A stretch of DNA of 11,779 nt from Acidiferrobacteraceae bacterium (GCA_027343725.1 DAHWKH010000093.1:1-11779), one strand, 5' to 3'; shown: positions 1-6,978, counted from the first letter of the stretch. Notes: generated by a model from the letters alone, not told the origin. Numbers and translations: made by a program.

Positions 1-1504
1 GCTCGCCGCGGCCGAGGCGGCGGCGGCGGACGCGCGCGCGCGCGTGGCGGCACTGGAGGAGCAACGCGTGGCGGCGCGCGCGGCCCTGGATCGGCTGAGT
101 GAGACGCGCACCCAGGCCCACGGGGCGCACGCGCGTGCCGAGAGCGAGGAACGCGCGCGCGTGGCGCGCCATGCCGAACTCAGCGCCCGGCGGGACACCT
201 TGCACCGCGAGCGGGAGGGCGCGGAGGAGGCGCACGCACGCGCCGAGGGTGAAGAGCGCACCGCGAGCGAAGCCGCGCGCCGGTGTGAGGCCGCGATCGC
301 GGCGCTGAGCGCGGAGCGCGAACGCCACCAAGCCACCCTCGAGAAGGCGCGCGCGGCCTTGGAAACGGCGAGCGCGCGCCGCCACGAGATCGACATGGCC
401 CGCCAGCAAGCGGCGAGCGGCCGCGAGGGCGTGCACGAGCGCATGGGGCGCGCGCGCGAGCAGCTCGCGCAGTGGCAGGAGCGACGCGCGAGCCTTGGCG
501 CGCAAGTGGACGAGGCGCGCGCGGCGAGCGCCGGGCCGCACGAGGACCTGGAAGGGCTTCTCAGCGAGCGCGCACGCGCCCAGGAGGCACTCGCCCAAGC
601 CGAGCGTGCGCTCGAGGATCAGGAGCAGGCGTTGCGGGCGGCCGATGAGACGCGCACCGCCGTGGCGAACGCCCTGCGTGAGGCCCAGGAGACCTGGAAC
701 CGGTTGCAGCTGGCCGCGCACGAGTTAAAGGTGCGCCGCGACTCGCTCAAGGAGAACGCGCGCGCGCAAGGCTTGGATGAGGATCTCGAGGAACGCGCCC
801 GCGGCGTCGAGGGCGGCGTCGACACCGCGGACCTCGAGCGCGAGCTTCGCGAGGTGGGTGAGCGCATCGCCCGCCTGGGTGCCGTCAACCTCGTGGCGAT
901 CGAGGAGTACGCCGAGCAGTCGCAGCGCAAGACCTTCCTGGACGCGCAACACGAGGATCTGACGCAGGCGGTGGCCTTGTTGGACGAGGCGATCCGGAAG
1001 ATCGACCGCGAGACGCGCGGGCGTTTCAAGGAGACGTTCGAGCGTGTGAATCGCGAGTTCCAGACCTTTTTCCCGCGGTTGTTCGGCGGAGGCGAGGCGC
1101 AACTGGTGCTCGAGAGCGACGATCTGTTGGAGACCGGGGTCAGCGTGGTCGCGCGCCCCCCGGGGAAACGCAACAGCACGATCCATCTGCTCTCGGGCGG
1201 CGAGAAGGCGCTCGTGGCCGTGGCGCTCGTGTTTGCGCTTTTTGCGTTGAACCCCGCGCCCTTTTGTCTGCTCGATGAGGTCGACGCGCCGCTCGACGAG
1301 GCCAACGTCGGGCGCTTCGCCGAGATCCTGAAGGAACTCGCGCAACAGAGTCAGTTGCTGTTCATCAGCCACAACAAGGTGACGATGGAGGCGGCCGACG
1401 TGCTGCTTGGGGTGACGATGGTGGAAGCCGGGGTCTCGCGTCTTGTGACGGTCGACGTGGAGGAGGCCCTCGACATGGTGGCGCGCCAATCCGTAGGGAC
1501 GTGA
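1..1504 (+). CDS. smc: Chromosome segregation protein SMC, C-terminal part (5' end outside window)
   Basis: About 500 C-terminal residues of SMC, the ATPase that works with ScpA and ScpB to compact and segregate the chromosome. The reading frame is open from base 2, so the gene enters from upstream; the GTG at 44 is only an internal codon. The first half is Ala/Arg/Glu-rich, low-complexity coiled coil, the C-terminal arm. The C-terminal head follows: the ABC signature LSGGEKA at 1190-1210, then Walker B (CLLDEVDAPLDEAN) with its Asp-Glu pair at 1274-1279, and an H-loop region (FISHNKVTMEAAD). The ending (VTMVEAGVSRLVTVDVEEAL) is typical of proteobacterial SMC. The hinge, Walker A and N-terminal head are not in the window. 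zipA starts 1 bp after the TGA, so the two are almost certainly co-transcribed. The coding sequence contains long CG-alternating tracts. Family assignment is very secure. Confidence 0.97.
   Translation, partial: LAAAEAAAADARARVAALEEQRVAARAALDRLSETRTQAHGAHARAESEERARVARHAELSARRDTLHREREGAEEAHARAEGEERTASEAARRCEAAIAALSAERERHQATLEKARAALETASARRHEIDMARQQAASGREGVHERMGRAREQLAQWQERRASLGAQVDEARAASAGPHEDLEGLLSERARAQEALAQAERALEDQEQALRAADETRTAVANALREAQETWNRLQLAAHELKVRRDSLKENARAQGLDEDLEERARGVEGGVDTADLERELREVGERIARLGAVNLVAIEEYAEQSQRKTFLDAQHEDLTQAVALLDEAIRKIDRETRGRFKETFERVNREFQTFFPRLFGGGEAQLVLESDDLLETGVSVVARPPGKRNSTIHLLSGGEKALVAVALVFALFALNPAPFCLLDEVDAPLDEANVGRFAEILKELAQQSQLLFISHNKVTMEAADVLLGVTMVEAGVSRLVTVDVEEALDMVARQSVGT
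31..46. repeat. Alternating CG tract inside smc
   Basis: Sixteen bases of strict pyrimidine-purine alternation, (CG)7 followed by TG, lying in the coiled-coil part of smc where it encodes Ala/Arg alternation. Such tracts can in principle adopt Z-DNA under negative supercoiling. They are also the expected result of Ala-Arg codons in a very GC-rich gene, so no function is claimed. Confidence 0.5.
1495..1499 (+). promoter_or_regulatory. Ribosome binding site of zipA
   Basis: AGGGA lies 6 nt before the ATG at 1506, inside the last codons of smc. It supports this ATG as the zipA start and tight coupling to smc. Confidence 0.6.
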
Positions 1505-1505
1505 C

Positions 1506-2582
1506 ATGGGGCTTCGCGGGGCACTCGCGCTGGTCGGCGTGCTGGTGGTCTTTGCCGTCGCGCTGAACGCTTATGACCGGGGGCGCATCCGCGACCGGGT
1601 GCGGCGGCTGTTCGAGGGGCGGTTCGCGGCCCCCGAGGCGCCCGATGAGGCGCCGTCCCCGCCCGAGCCCCCGCCGTGGTCGGAGCGGCGGGTGCTGCAC
1701 GCGGCACCCGAGGCGGCCGACGAAGAGCCCGAGAGCGACGAGGAACCCTTCGGCGCCATCGATTTTCTGGTGTTCCTGCCGGGTGAGACGCCGGTCGTGC
1801 GCGACGCGGCCCTCGGGATCTACAAACAAAACGAGTATGTGATCGACAAGCCCCACCGCCTGTACGGCCGGCGCGTGGGCGCGCGCGCGTGGCGCAATCT
1901 CGCCAAGGATCGCGAGGACGCGCGCTACGAACTCCTGGCGCTCGCGTTGCAGCTCGCCGATCGCGCGGGTCCCGTGAGCGAGGCCGATCTCAATGCCATC
2001 ACCCAGATCGGTCTGAAACTCGCGGACGCCCTTGACCGGCCCCCGCGCTTCAACATGTCGTTCGAGGAGGGGCTGGAACGGGCCCAGGCGCTGGACAAGT
2101 TCTGCAGCGCCTTCGATGTCATCGCGAGCATCCATGTCGTGGCCGATTCCGTGCCGGTGTTCCGGGGCCCGGCGATCGAACGCGCGGCCCAGGAGGTGCA
2201 CATGGAGTTCGGGGCGCGCAACATCTTCCACCGCAAGAGCGGCGAGTCGGACGGCCGCCCCAACCTCTACAGCCTCGCGAACCAGTTTCATCCCGGCTCC
2301 TTCGATCCCCTGCGGCTCGACAGTCTGCAAACGCAGGGGCTCACGCTCTTTATGTCGGTGCCCTGCACGCCCGATCCGGTCGCGACCTTCACGGACATGG
2401 TGCGGGATGCGCGCGTCATCGCGCGCCGCCTCGGCGGCAAGCTCCAGGACGCCGACCGGCGGGTCCTGACGGAGGCCGGTCTGCGCGCGATCACGAAGCA
2501 AATCGCCAGCATCGCCGAACGGATGGCGCATCAGGGGATCACCCCGGGTACGCTCAATGCCATGAGGCTCTTTCCCCCATGA
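1506..2582 (+). CDS. zipA: Cell division protein ZipA (FtsZ-binding membrane anchor), two-part cytoplasmic region
   Basis: ZipA tethers the FtsZ ring to the inner membrane. This 358-residue protein has one N-terminal membrane segment (about residues 4-22) followed by basic residues. A short Pro/Glu/Ala-rich linker (about 34-77) comes next, shorter than the long Pro/Gln linkers of enteric ZipA. The C-terminal FtsZ-binding domain spans about 203-345 and shows family landmarks: FGARNIFHRK, YSLANQFHPGSFDP, LTLFMSVP and an ending RRLGGKLQDADRRVLTEAGL. Between linker and domain (about 78-200) lies an extra segment that looks like a degenerate second copy of the same fold. From memory, betaproteobacterial ZipA-like proteins share this plan and a similar C-terminal tail ending in MRLF. 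The position between smc and ligA supports the call. Its last codons overlap ligA by 4 bp. Confidence 0.9.
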   Translation: MGLRGALALVGVLVVFAVALNAYDRGRIRDRVRRLFEGRFAAPEAPDEAPSPPEPPPWSERRVLHAAPEAADEEPESDEEPFGAIDFLVFLPGETPVVRDAALGIYKQNEYVIDKPHRLYGRRVGARAWRNLAKDREDARYELLALALQLADRAGPVSEADLNAITQIGLKLADALDRPPRFNMSFEEGLERAQALDKFCSAFDVIASIHVVADSVPVFRGPAIERAAQEVHMEFGARNIFHRKSGESDGRPNLYSLANQFHPGSFDPLRLDSLQTQGLTLFMSVPCTPDPVATFTDMVRDARVIARRLGGKLQDADRRVLTEAGLRAITKQIASIAERMAHQGITPGTLNAMRLFPP

Positions 2583-4591
2583 CACTCGCCGAGGCCCGGG
2601 AGCGCGTCGCCGTTTTGCAGCGGACGCTTGCCTACCACAACCATCGCTATTACGTGCAAGACGACCCCGAGATCAGCGACGCCGAGTACGACCGCCTGTT
2701 CCATGAGCTGCTGGCGCTCGAGGAGCGCTATCCGGAGCTGCGCTCGCCGGATTCGCCCACGCAACGGGTGGGTGCCCCCGCGCGCGCGGACTTTGGGCCG
2801 GTGGCCCACGGCCAGCCGATGCTCTCGCTCGCCAACGCGTTCACCGAAAGCGACGTCGAAGATTTCGACAAGCGCGTGCGTGAGCGTTTGGGGCGCTCCG
2901 CGATCCCCTATGTCGCGGAACCCAAGCTCGACGGGCTCGCGATCAGTATCCGGTATGAAGACGGCCGCCTGGTGCAAGCGGCGACCCGTGGGGACGGGGC
3001 CGTCGGAGAGGATGTGACCGGAAACGTCCGGACGATTCGGACCTGCCCCTTAAAACTCACCGCGCGCCGCGTGCCGGGGGTGATCGAGGTGCGTGGAGAG
3101 GTCTATTTGCCGAAGGCGGGGTTTCAGGAACTCAATGCGCGCCAGGAGGCCCAGGGACTCAAAGCCTTCGCCAATCCCCGCAACGCCGCCGCCGGCAGCC
3201 TGCGACAGCTCGACCCGGCGATCACGGCGGGCCGCCCCCTGCGGCTGTTTTGCTACGGCGTCGGGCTCATCGCGGGCTGGGAGGAGCCGCTCGTATCGCA
3301 GGAGGCGCTCCTGACGTGGTTGCGCGCGCTCGGGCTGCCGGTCAATCCGGACTGGTCCCTGGTCACGGGCGCCGAGGGCTGCCTTGCGTACTATCGGGAG
3401 ATCGCCGACCGCCGCAAGGATCTGCCTTACGAGATCGACGGCGTCGTCTATAAGGTCAACCACTTCGACGATCAACGGGCGCTCGGGACGCTGGCCCGGT
3501 CCCCGCGCTGGGCCGTGGCGCACAAGTTCGCGCCCGAGGAGGCGCTGACGCAGGTGCGCGCCATCGAGGTGCAAGTGGGGCGCACGGGCGCCCTCACGCC
3601 GGTGGCGGTCCTCGAGCCGGTGATGGTCGGCGGCGTGACCGTGAGCCACGCGACCTTGCACAACCCCGAGGAACTCGCGCGCCGTGACGTGCGCGTCGGG
3701 GATACGGTGCGCGTGCGCCGCGCGGGGGATGTGATTCCCGAGATCGCGGGGGTGGTGCGCGAGCAGCGCCCGGAGGGCATCCGCCCCTTCGCGTTTCCGA
3801 CCCAGTGCCCGGCCTGCGGGGCGCCGGTCCTGCGGGAGGAGGGGGTCGTGGCACGCTGCGCAGGCGGGCTCGCCTGCCCGGCCCAGCGGCGCCAGAGCCT
3901 CAGGCACTTCGCGAGCCGGCGGGCCCTCGACATCGAGGGGCTCGGCGACAAATTGATCGAGCAGCTGGCGGATGCGGGGCGGGTCGTGACGGTCGCGGAC
4001 CTCTATTCCTTGACGCGCGACGAGTTGGCGCGCTACGAGCGCATGGGGGAGCGTTCGGCCGATCGCGTTCTGAAGTCGCTCGCGCGCAGTCGCACGACGA
4101 CCCTCGCGCGGTTTTTGTACGCGCTCGGTATCCCCGAGGTCGGCGAGGCGACGGCACTCGCGTTGGCGCGGCACTTCGGGGATCTCGAGCCGTTGATGGC
4201 GGCCGACGAGGAGGCCTTCATGGCGGTGCCCGACGTCGGGCCGGTGGTGGCGCGCGCCCTTCAGACGTTTTTCGCCGAGGCGCACAACCGCTCGGTGATC
4301 GCCGCCTTGCGCCGAGCCGGTGTGCATTGGGAGCCTGTGGCGGCGATCGCTACGCAGGGCGGGCCGCTCGCGGGCAAGACCGTGGTTCTCACGGGCGTGC
4401 TCTCGGACATGACGCGCGAAGAGGCCAAGGCCGCCTTGCAGGCGCGCGGCGCCAAGGTGGCCGCGAGCGTGTCGCGGCAGACCGATTTCGTGATCGCCGG
4501 CCGCGACCCCGGAGGCAAGGTCGACAAGGCCCGCGAATGGGGTGTCCCGGTGGTCGACGAGGCGCGCCTGCGTGCCTGGTTGAACGAGTGA
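2579..4591 (+). CDS. ligA: NAD(+)-dependent DNA ligase LigA
   Basis: Seals nicks in DNA using NAD+, joining Okazaki fragments and completing repair. At 670 residues it is full length. The NAD-binding Ia domain is at the N terminus (RYYVQDDPEISDAEYDRL, residues 23-40). The adenylated lysine is K116 in AEPKLDG. The adenylation domain is followed by an OB fold and a four-cysteine zinc finger at C410, C413, C427 and C433, the same spacing as in the E. coli enzyme. Helix-hairpin-helix repeats follow (ALGIPEVGEATA; VPDVGPVVARA), and a BRCT domain occupies about 594-670 (KTVVLTGVLSDMTREEA). The ATG overlaps the zipA stop as ATGA. No strong Shine-Dalgarno is seen at the usual distance, so translation is probably coupled to zipA. 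It converges with the parvulin gene, only 10 bp separating the stop codons. All key residues are present. Confidence 0.98.
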   Translation: MTLAEARERVAVLQRTLAYHNHRYYVQDDPEISDAEYDRLFHELLALEERYPELRSPDSPTQRVGAPARADFGPVAHGQPMLSLANAFTESDVEDFDKRVRERLGRSAIPYVAEPKLDGLAISIRYEDGRLVQAATRGDGAVGEDVTGNVRTIRTCPLKLTARRVPGVIEVRGEVYLPKAGFQELNARQEAQGLKAFANPRNAAAGSLRQLDPAITAGRPLRLFCYGVGLIAGWEEPLVSQEALLTWLRALGLPVNPDWSLVTGAEGCLAYYREIADRRKDLPYEIDGVVYKVNHFDDQRALGTLARSPRWAVAHKFAPEEALTQVRAIEVQVGRTGALTPVAVLEPVMVGGVTVSHATLHNPEELARRDVRVGDTVRVRRAGDVIPEIAGVVREQRPEGIRPFAFPTQCPACGAPVLREEGVVARCAGGLACPAQRRQSLRHFASRRALDIEGLGDKLIEQLADAGRVVTVADLYSLTRDELARYERMGERSADRVLKSLARSRTTTLARFLYALGIPEVGEATALALARHFGDLEPLMAADEEAFMAVPDVGPVVARALQTFFAEAHNRSVIAALRRAGVHWEPVAAIATQGGPLAGKTVVLTGVLSDMTREEAKAALQARGAKVAASVSRQTDFVIAGRDPGGKVDKAREWGVPVVDEARLRAWLNE

Positions 4592-4601
4592 GGGCCGGTT
4601 T

Positions 4602-5429
4602 TTAAGGACGCACGATGTGAATATGGGCCTTGCGGCGCAGGGCCGCCATCATCCGGTCGACGCGTGTTTGCTCGGCGGCGCGGTAAAGACGGCGCGCGAC
4701 CGCGGCAAACGGCGGGGGTGTATACGGGCGCTCCGCCTGCAATTGGATGATGTGCCAGCCGAAGCGGGTCTTTAAGGGCGTCGGGGCGATCTGACCGACC
4801 CGCAGGTGGGCGAGCGCGCGATAAAACGAGGGCAAGACGTCTGCGGCATTGAACCATCCGAGTTCCCCGCCTTGCGCCCCCGAGGGGCCATCTAGGGAAT
4901 CCTTGCGGGCCAGGACCGAGAATCGCGCGCCGTGATGGAGGGCATTCAGGATCGCGAGCGCCTGGGCCTTGGTCGCGACCAGGATGTGACGCGCCTTGTA
5001 TTCGCGATGCGGCCCCTTTGCGATCTCCTGATCATAAAGGCGTTTCAGGCGCGCGCGCGATACCGCGTGGGTGGCGAGGTAGCGCTTGAGCCAGGCGCGC
5101 GCGAGGATGTTTTCACGATCCTCCTTCAGTTCCGCGTGGACGACAGGGGTTCGGGACAGGCCCGCCCTGCGCGCCGCCTGCGCGAGCAGGGCGCGGTTGA
5201 TGAGCTCGTTGAGCACGATTTGGCGGCTCTGGGGATTGTTCGGGAGCGCCGCCTCCTGCAGGTTGCGGGCCCGGACGTAGTCGCGGTAGTCCTGTTCGGT
5301 GATGCGCTCGCCGTTGACCCGGGCGAGCACCCGGCTCTTGTCCACCGGCGCGCTCTGGCAGCCGCTGAGGAGACCCGCGACGACGAGCGCCGGAAGCAGG
5401 ATGCGGGCACGGCCCGTGATGTTGCGCAT
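4602..5429 (-). CDS. Parvulin-type peptidyl-prolyl isomerase, predicted lipoprotein (PpiC/SurA/PrsA-like)
   Basis: A 275-residue secreted foldase that should isomerise X-Pro bonds in the envelope. Residues 1-24 form a lipoprotein signal peptide: basic start, hydrophobic core, lipobox LSGC with the lipidated Cys at 24. Residue +2 is Gln, not Asp, which by the usual rule predicts outer-membrane sorting. A SurA-N-like helical region follows (about 34-135, starting VLARVNGERITEQDYRDYV). The rotamase domain spans about 144-232, with KARHIL (H148), GGELGWF (188-194) and RFGWHIIQL (222-230). The C-terminal tail is basic. The ATG at 5429 has a strong GGAGGA 4 nt upstream. It is the last gene of the minus-strand block, 18 bp after bolA. 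Whether it is a general chaperone or serves particular clients (as EpsD-linked PpiC proteins do) cannot be told; no exopolysaccharide genes are nearby. Confidence 0.88.
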   Translation of the reverse strand: MRNITGRARILLPALVVAGLLSGCQSAPVDKSRVLARVNGERITEQDYRDYVRARNLQEAALPNNPQSRQIVLNELINRALLAQAARRAGLSRTPVVHAELKEDRENILARAWLKRYLATHAVSRARLKRLYDQEIAKGPHREYKARHILVATKAQALAILNALHHGARFSVLARKDSLDGPSGAQGGELGWFNAADVLPSFYRALAHLRVGQIAPTPLKTRFGWHIIQLQAERPYTPPPFAAVARRLYRAAEQTRVDRMMAALRRKAHIHIVRP

Positions 5430-5433
5430 GCTG

Positions 5434-5439
5434 TCCTCC
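5434..5439 (-). promoter_or_regulatory. Ribosome binding site of the parvulin lipoprotein gene
   Basis: GGAGGA on the minus strand, 4 nt before the ATG whose A is at 5429. It lies in the 18-bp gap after bolA and fixes the start that yields the intact signal peptide. Confidence 0.75.
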
Positions 5440-5447
5440 GGATCCCC

Positions 5448-5708
5448 TCAGATCTCCCCCGGCGCGAGCGCGCGCACCGAAAGGGCGTGGATGCCCGACT
5501 TGAGCGGGCTCAGCGCATCATAGACGAGGCGGTGACGTTCGAGCAACGAGCGGCCGCGAAACGCCTCGGCGACGATCAGCACCGAGAAATGCCCCCCGCT
5601 CCGGGCGCCCGCGTGGCCGGCGTGTTGGCGCGAGTCGTCCGTGACCTCGAGCTCGTCCGGGGTGAACGCGCGTTGCAAGGTGTTCTCGATCTCCTCGTAC
5701 AGGCTCAT
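5448..5708 (-). CDS. bolA: BolA family protein
   Basis: An 86-residue BolA-fold protein. Members pair with monothiol glutaredoxins to hold a [2Fe-2S] cluster, and E. coli BolA also affects cell shape and stress responses. The family pattern is clear: a loop with H29 and H32 (SRQHAGHAG), GGHFSVLIVAEAFRG (residues 38-52), the ERHRLVYDAL helix (57-66) and HALSVRALAPGE near the end. The His-containing loop and H74 are candidate metal ligands. The start codon overlaps the yciI stop (ATGA at 5705-5708), so the two are translationally coupled, and the parvulin gene follows after 18 bp. From memory, yciI-bolA-parvulin is a recurrent gammaproteobacterial order. Assignment to the family is firm; whether it is BolA itself or the IbaG paralogue is less certain, although the longer His-rich loop favours BolA. 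Confidence 0.88.
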   Translation of the reverse strand: MSLYEEIENTLQRAFTPDELEVTDDSRQHAGHAGARSGGHFSVLIVAEAFRGRSLLERHRLVYDALSPLKSGIHALSVRALAPGEI

Positions 5709-6004
5709 GGCAGCGCCTGCACGAAGGGATGGACCGTGACGTCGCGATAGACGTCGGCCTGGACGTAGGGATCCGCCTGGGCCCAGGCCTGCGCCTCTTC
5801 GCGGCTCGGGAACTCGGCGACGATGAGCCCACCCGTAAAGCCCGCGGCCCCCGGGTCGCGGCTGTCGACGGCCGGCAGCGGGCCGGCCAACACGAGCCGC
5901 CCCTGCGCCTGCAGGGCCTGCAGGCGCTCGAGGTGGGCTGCGCGCGCGAGCGCGCGCCGCTCTTGGGCGTCGCTCTCGATGCGCCCCATGATCAGATACA
6001 GCAC
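5705..6004 (-). CDS. YciI-like protein (YCII domain)
   Basis: A 99-residue small alpha/beta protein of the YCII (dimeric ferredoxin-like) family. Its function is unknown in most bacteria; a catalytic role has been proposed from a conserved His-Asp pair and from relatives fused to enzymes. The family hallmarks are present: the MLYLIMGR start, H24 in ARAAHLERL, GRLVLAGPLPA (35-45), GGLIVAEFPSREEAQAWAQADPY (58-80, with D78) and VHPF near the end. The start is GTG at 6004: the encoded MLY matches the family N terminus, and GGGGGA sits 5 nt upstream. The gene overlaps bolA by 4 bp. In many relatives a septation protein A gene lies beside yciI; here it is replaced by an unrecognised gene 75 bp upstream. 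Confidence 0.88.
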   Translation of the reverse strand: MLYLIMGRIESDAQERRALARAAHLERLQALQAQGRLVLAGPLPAVDSRDPGAAGFTGGLIVAEFPSREEAQAWAQADPYVQADVYRDVTVHPFVQALP

Positions 6005-6009
6005 GCGAT

Positions 6010-6015
6010 TCCCCC
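6010..6015 (-). promoter_or_regulatory. Ribosome binding site supporting the GTG start of yciI
   Basis: GGGGGA on the minus strand, 5 nt before the GTG at 6004-6002. It decides for the GTG over the ATG five codons further in. Confidence 0.6.
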
Positions 6016-6079
6016 GATGATCAGGACCGCGCCTATCCTAGGCCGCTTGCCGGGAAGAATAAAGGGCGGATGCGCGCTT

Positions 6080-6811
6080 TCAATGCAGCCGATGTTGCGT
6101 CAGCGCGTGAAAGTAACGGTTTATGACGTCCCGAACCTTCGGCGGGTAGTTCACGACCTCCATTTGGCGCGCCCCTTCGCGAAAAAACTCCGACGCGTCA
6201 GCCGGCAGCCGCTGGATCAAGTCATCGAAGACGCGGCTCATGAGTTCGGTATTGTGGGAGCGGGTCGCGACGATGGCGCGGTTGAGGTGCAGGACCCGCC
6301 AGGGCCGGCCGTCGTCGGTCGTGTCCCGGTCGGCGGCGATGTCGGGGGCGACGGCGTCGACGATGCCGGTCATGAGCAGCGTCAGCTCCTCGAGGGTCTG
6401 CGCGTCGCGCAATTCATTGGCGATGAGCGCCAAGCCGTTGACCACCGGGGCGAGCGTCAGGATGCGGCCGTCGTGGCGCACGATCCAGTCGCCCACGGTC
6501 ACGGCGAGCCGGTTCAGTTCCGAGGTGGGGGCCGATGCCCCGAGGGACTGGCCGACGGTGATGAGTTCGGTCAGCACCAGAAGCCCGCCGTCGCCCAGGC
6601 GCGTGGCATCGTCATCCGGCAGCGCGCCCGTGCGCCCGTAGCGGGCGTCGAGCCCGTTCAGCATGACGAAGAATTCGTCGGGCAGACGCAGGAGGTTCGC
6701 GGTGTCGGTCTCCGCCCCCGAGGTTCCAGGGGGGCGCCAGGCCACGAGCAGCGCGTCGCGGATGCGGGTCAGGCGTTCGGTGGCTTCAGCCGGTGAAGGG
6801 ATCGGTAGCAT
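6080..6811 (-). CDS. Conserved-looking hypothetical protein, helical, function unknown
   Basis: I do not recognise this 243-residue protein. It looks cytoplasmic: no signal peptide and no convincing membrane segment. Predicted content is mostly alpha-helical, with acidic stretches (ALPDDDATRLGDGG, residues 63-76; DRDTTDDGRPW, 161-171). It contains no cysteine and only one lysine (K225). The most motif-like parts are LRLPDEFFVMLNGLDARYGR (41-60), GRPWRVLHLNRAIVATRSHN (168-187) and FFREGARQMEVVNYPP (209-224), followed by a helix ending HRLH. The frame is coding: it fills the space between yciI and the divergent PHP gene with no better alternative on either strand. A 355-residue reading frame opposite it runs on over yciI and looks like a shadow. 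The ATG at 6811 has only a weak GAGA upstream. It is probably the first gene of the block with yciI, bolA and the parvulin, though 75 bp separate it from yciI. Confidence 0.75.
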   Translation of the reverse strand: MLPIPSPAEATERLTRIRDALLVAWRPPGTSGAETDTANLLRLPDEFFVMLNGLDARYGRTGALPDDDATRLGDGGLLVLTELITVGQSLGASAPTSELNRLAVTVGDWIVRHDGRILTLAPVVNGLALIANELRDAQTLEELTLLMTGIVDAVAPDIAADRDTTDDGRPWRVLHLNRAIVATRSHNTELMSRVFDDLIQRLPADASEFFREGARQMEVVNYPPKVRDVINRYFHALTQHRLH

Positions 6812-6837
6812 CGGGTCTCGATCAGGGGCAATGGCCC

Positions 6838-6843
6838 ATTGTA
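6838..6843 (-). promoter_or_regulatory. Possible -10 element for the minus-strand block
   Basis: TACAAT on the minus strand (ATTGTA on plus), 27 bp before the ATG at 6811. No good -35 is found 16-18 bp further upstream, and the TG of an extended -10 is one base out of register. Position in the divergent region is right, but the support is weak. Confidence 0.3.
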
Positions 6844-6928
6844 CCCAAATCGGGCGCGCGCGGATCGGGCCTGGGCGTTTTTGGGGATTTCGGTCGCAAG
6901 GGCTATGAGGGCGCTCGCCATTCCCGCG

Positions 6929-6934
6929 TATAAT
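6929..6934 (+). promoter_or_regulatory. Predicted sigma-70 -10 element of the PHP-to-rluB operon
   Basis: Exact consensus TATAAT, 44 bp before the ATG at 6979, so transcription would start near 6941. The -35 is poor: TGAGGG or ATGAGG at 17-18 bp spacing keeps only part of the consensus. AT-rich hexamers are rare in this GC-rich DNA, which makes the match notable. Confidence 0.55.
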
Positions 6935-6966
6935 GGGCGCGAATCGGCGGGGCTTTGGCCCGCGAA

Positions 6967-6973
6967 GGGAGGG
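6967..6973 (+). promoter_or_regulatory. Ribosome binding site deciding the PHP gene start
   Basis: A purine-rich GGGAGGG-type site 5 nt before the ATG at 6979. It favours this start over the in-frame TTG at 6955 and the ATG at 7000. Confidence 0.65.
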
Positions 6974-6978
6974 ATGCC

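Larger units (their letters stand above)
6812..6978. other. Divergent intergenic region (167 bp)
   Basis: The only sizeable gap in the window, between the start codons of the unknown gene (minus) and the PHP gene (plus). It is less GC-biased than its surroundings in places, with a TATAAT on plus and a TACAAT on minus. I see no operator-like inverted repeat, small RNA or terminator in it. Confidence 0.7.

Noticed and set aside
1365..2585. A 406-codon reading frame on the minus strand opposite zipA
   Set aside because: It lies entirely opposite confidently identified smc/zipA sequence, has no recognisable domain and is His/Arg/Pro-rich as expected for a shadow frame in GC-rich DNA.
3050..4327. 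A 425-codon minus-strand frame opposite ligA
   Set aside because: It is antisense to conserved ligA domains, with shadow-like Arg/His composition and no family features.
3805..4605. A 266-codon plus-strand frame overlapping the end of ligA
   Set aside because: It is a +1 shadow of the zinc-finger to BRCT part of LigA, Gly/Arg-rich and without features. LigA is intact, so it is not a frameshifted fragment.
4626..4644. Intrinsic terminator for ligA
   Set aside because: The hairpin is real by base pairing but is not followed by a U run on either strand and lies in the parvulin coding sequence.
6037..6054. Possible promoter or short hairpin (CCTA-TCC-TAGG) between the unknown gene and yciI
   Set aside because: The stem is only about 5 bp with no U-tract, and the TAGGAT-like -10 lacks an acceptable -35. 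The 75-bp gap may still hold a promoter, but I cannot support one.
5729..6796. A 355-codon plus-strand frame across yciI and the unknown gene
   Set aside because: It spans the intergenic gap and is opposite the clear YCII family gene; its composition (repeated VGR, RDD, GHG stretches) is typical of a shadow.
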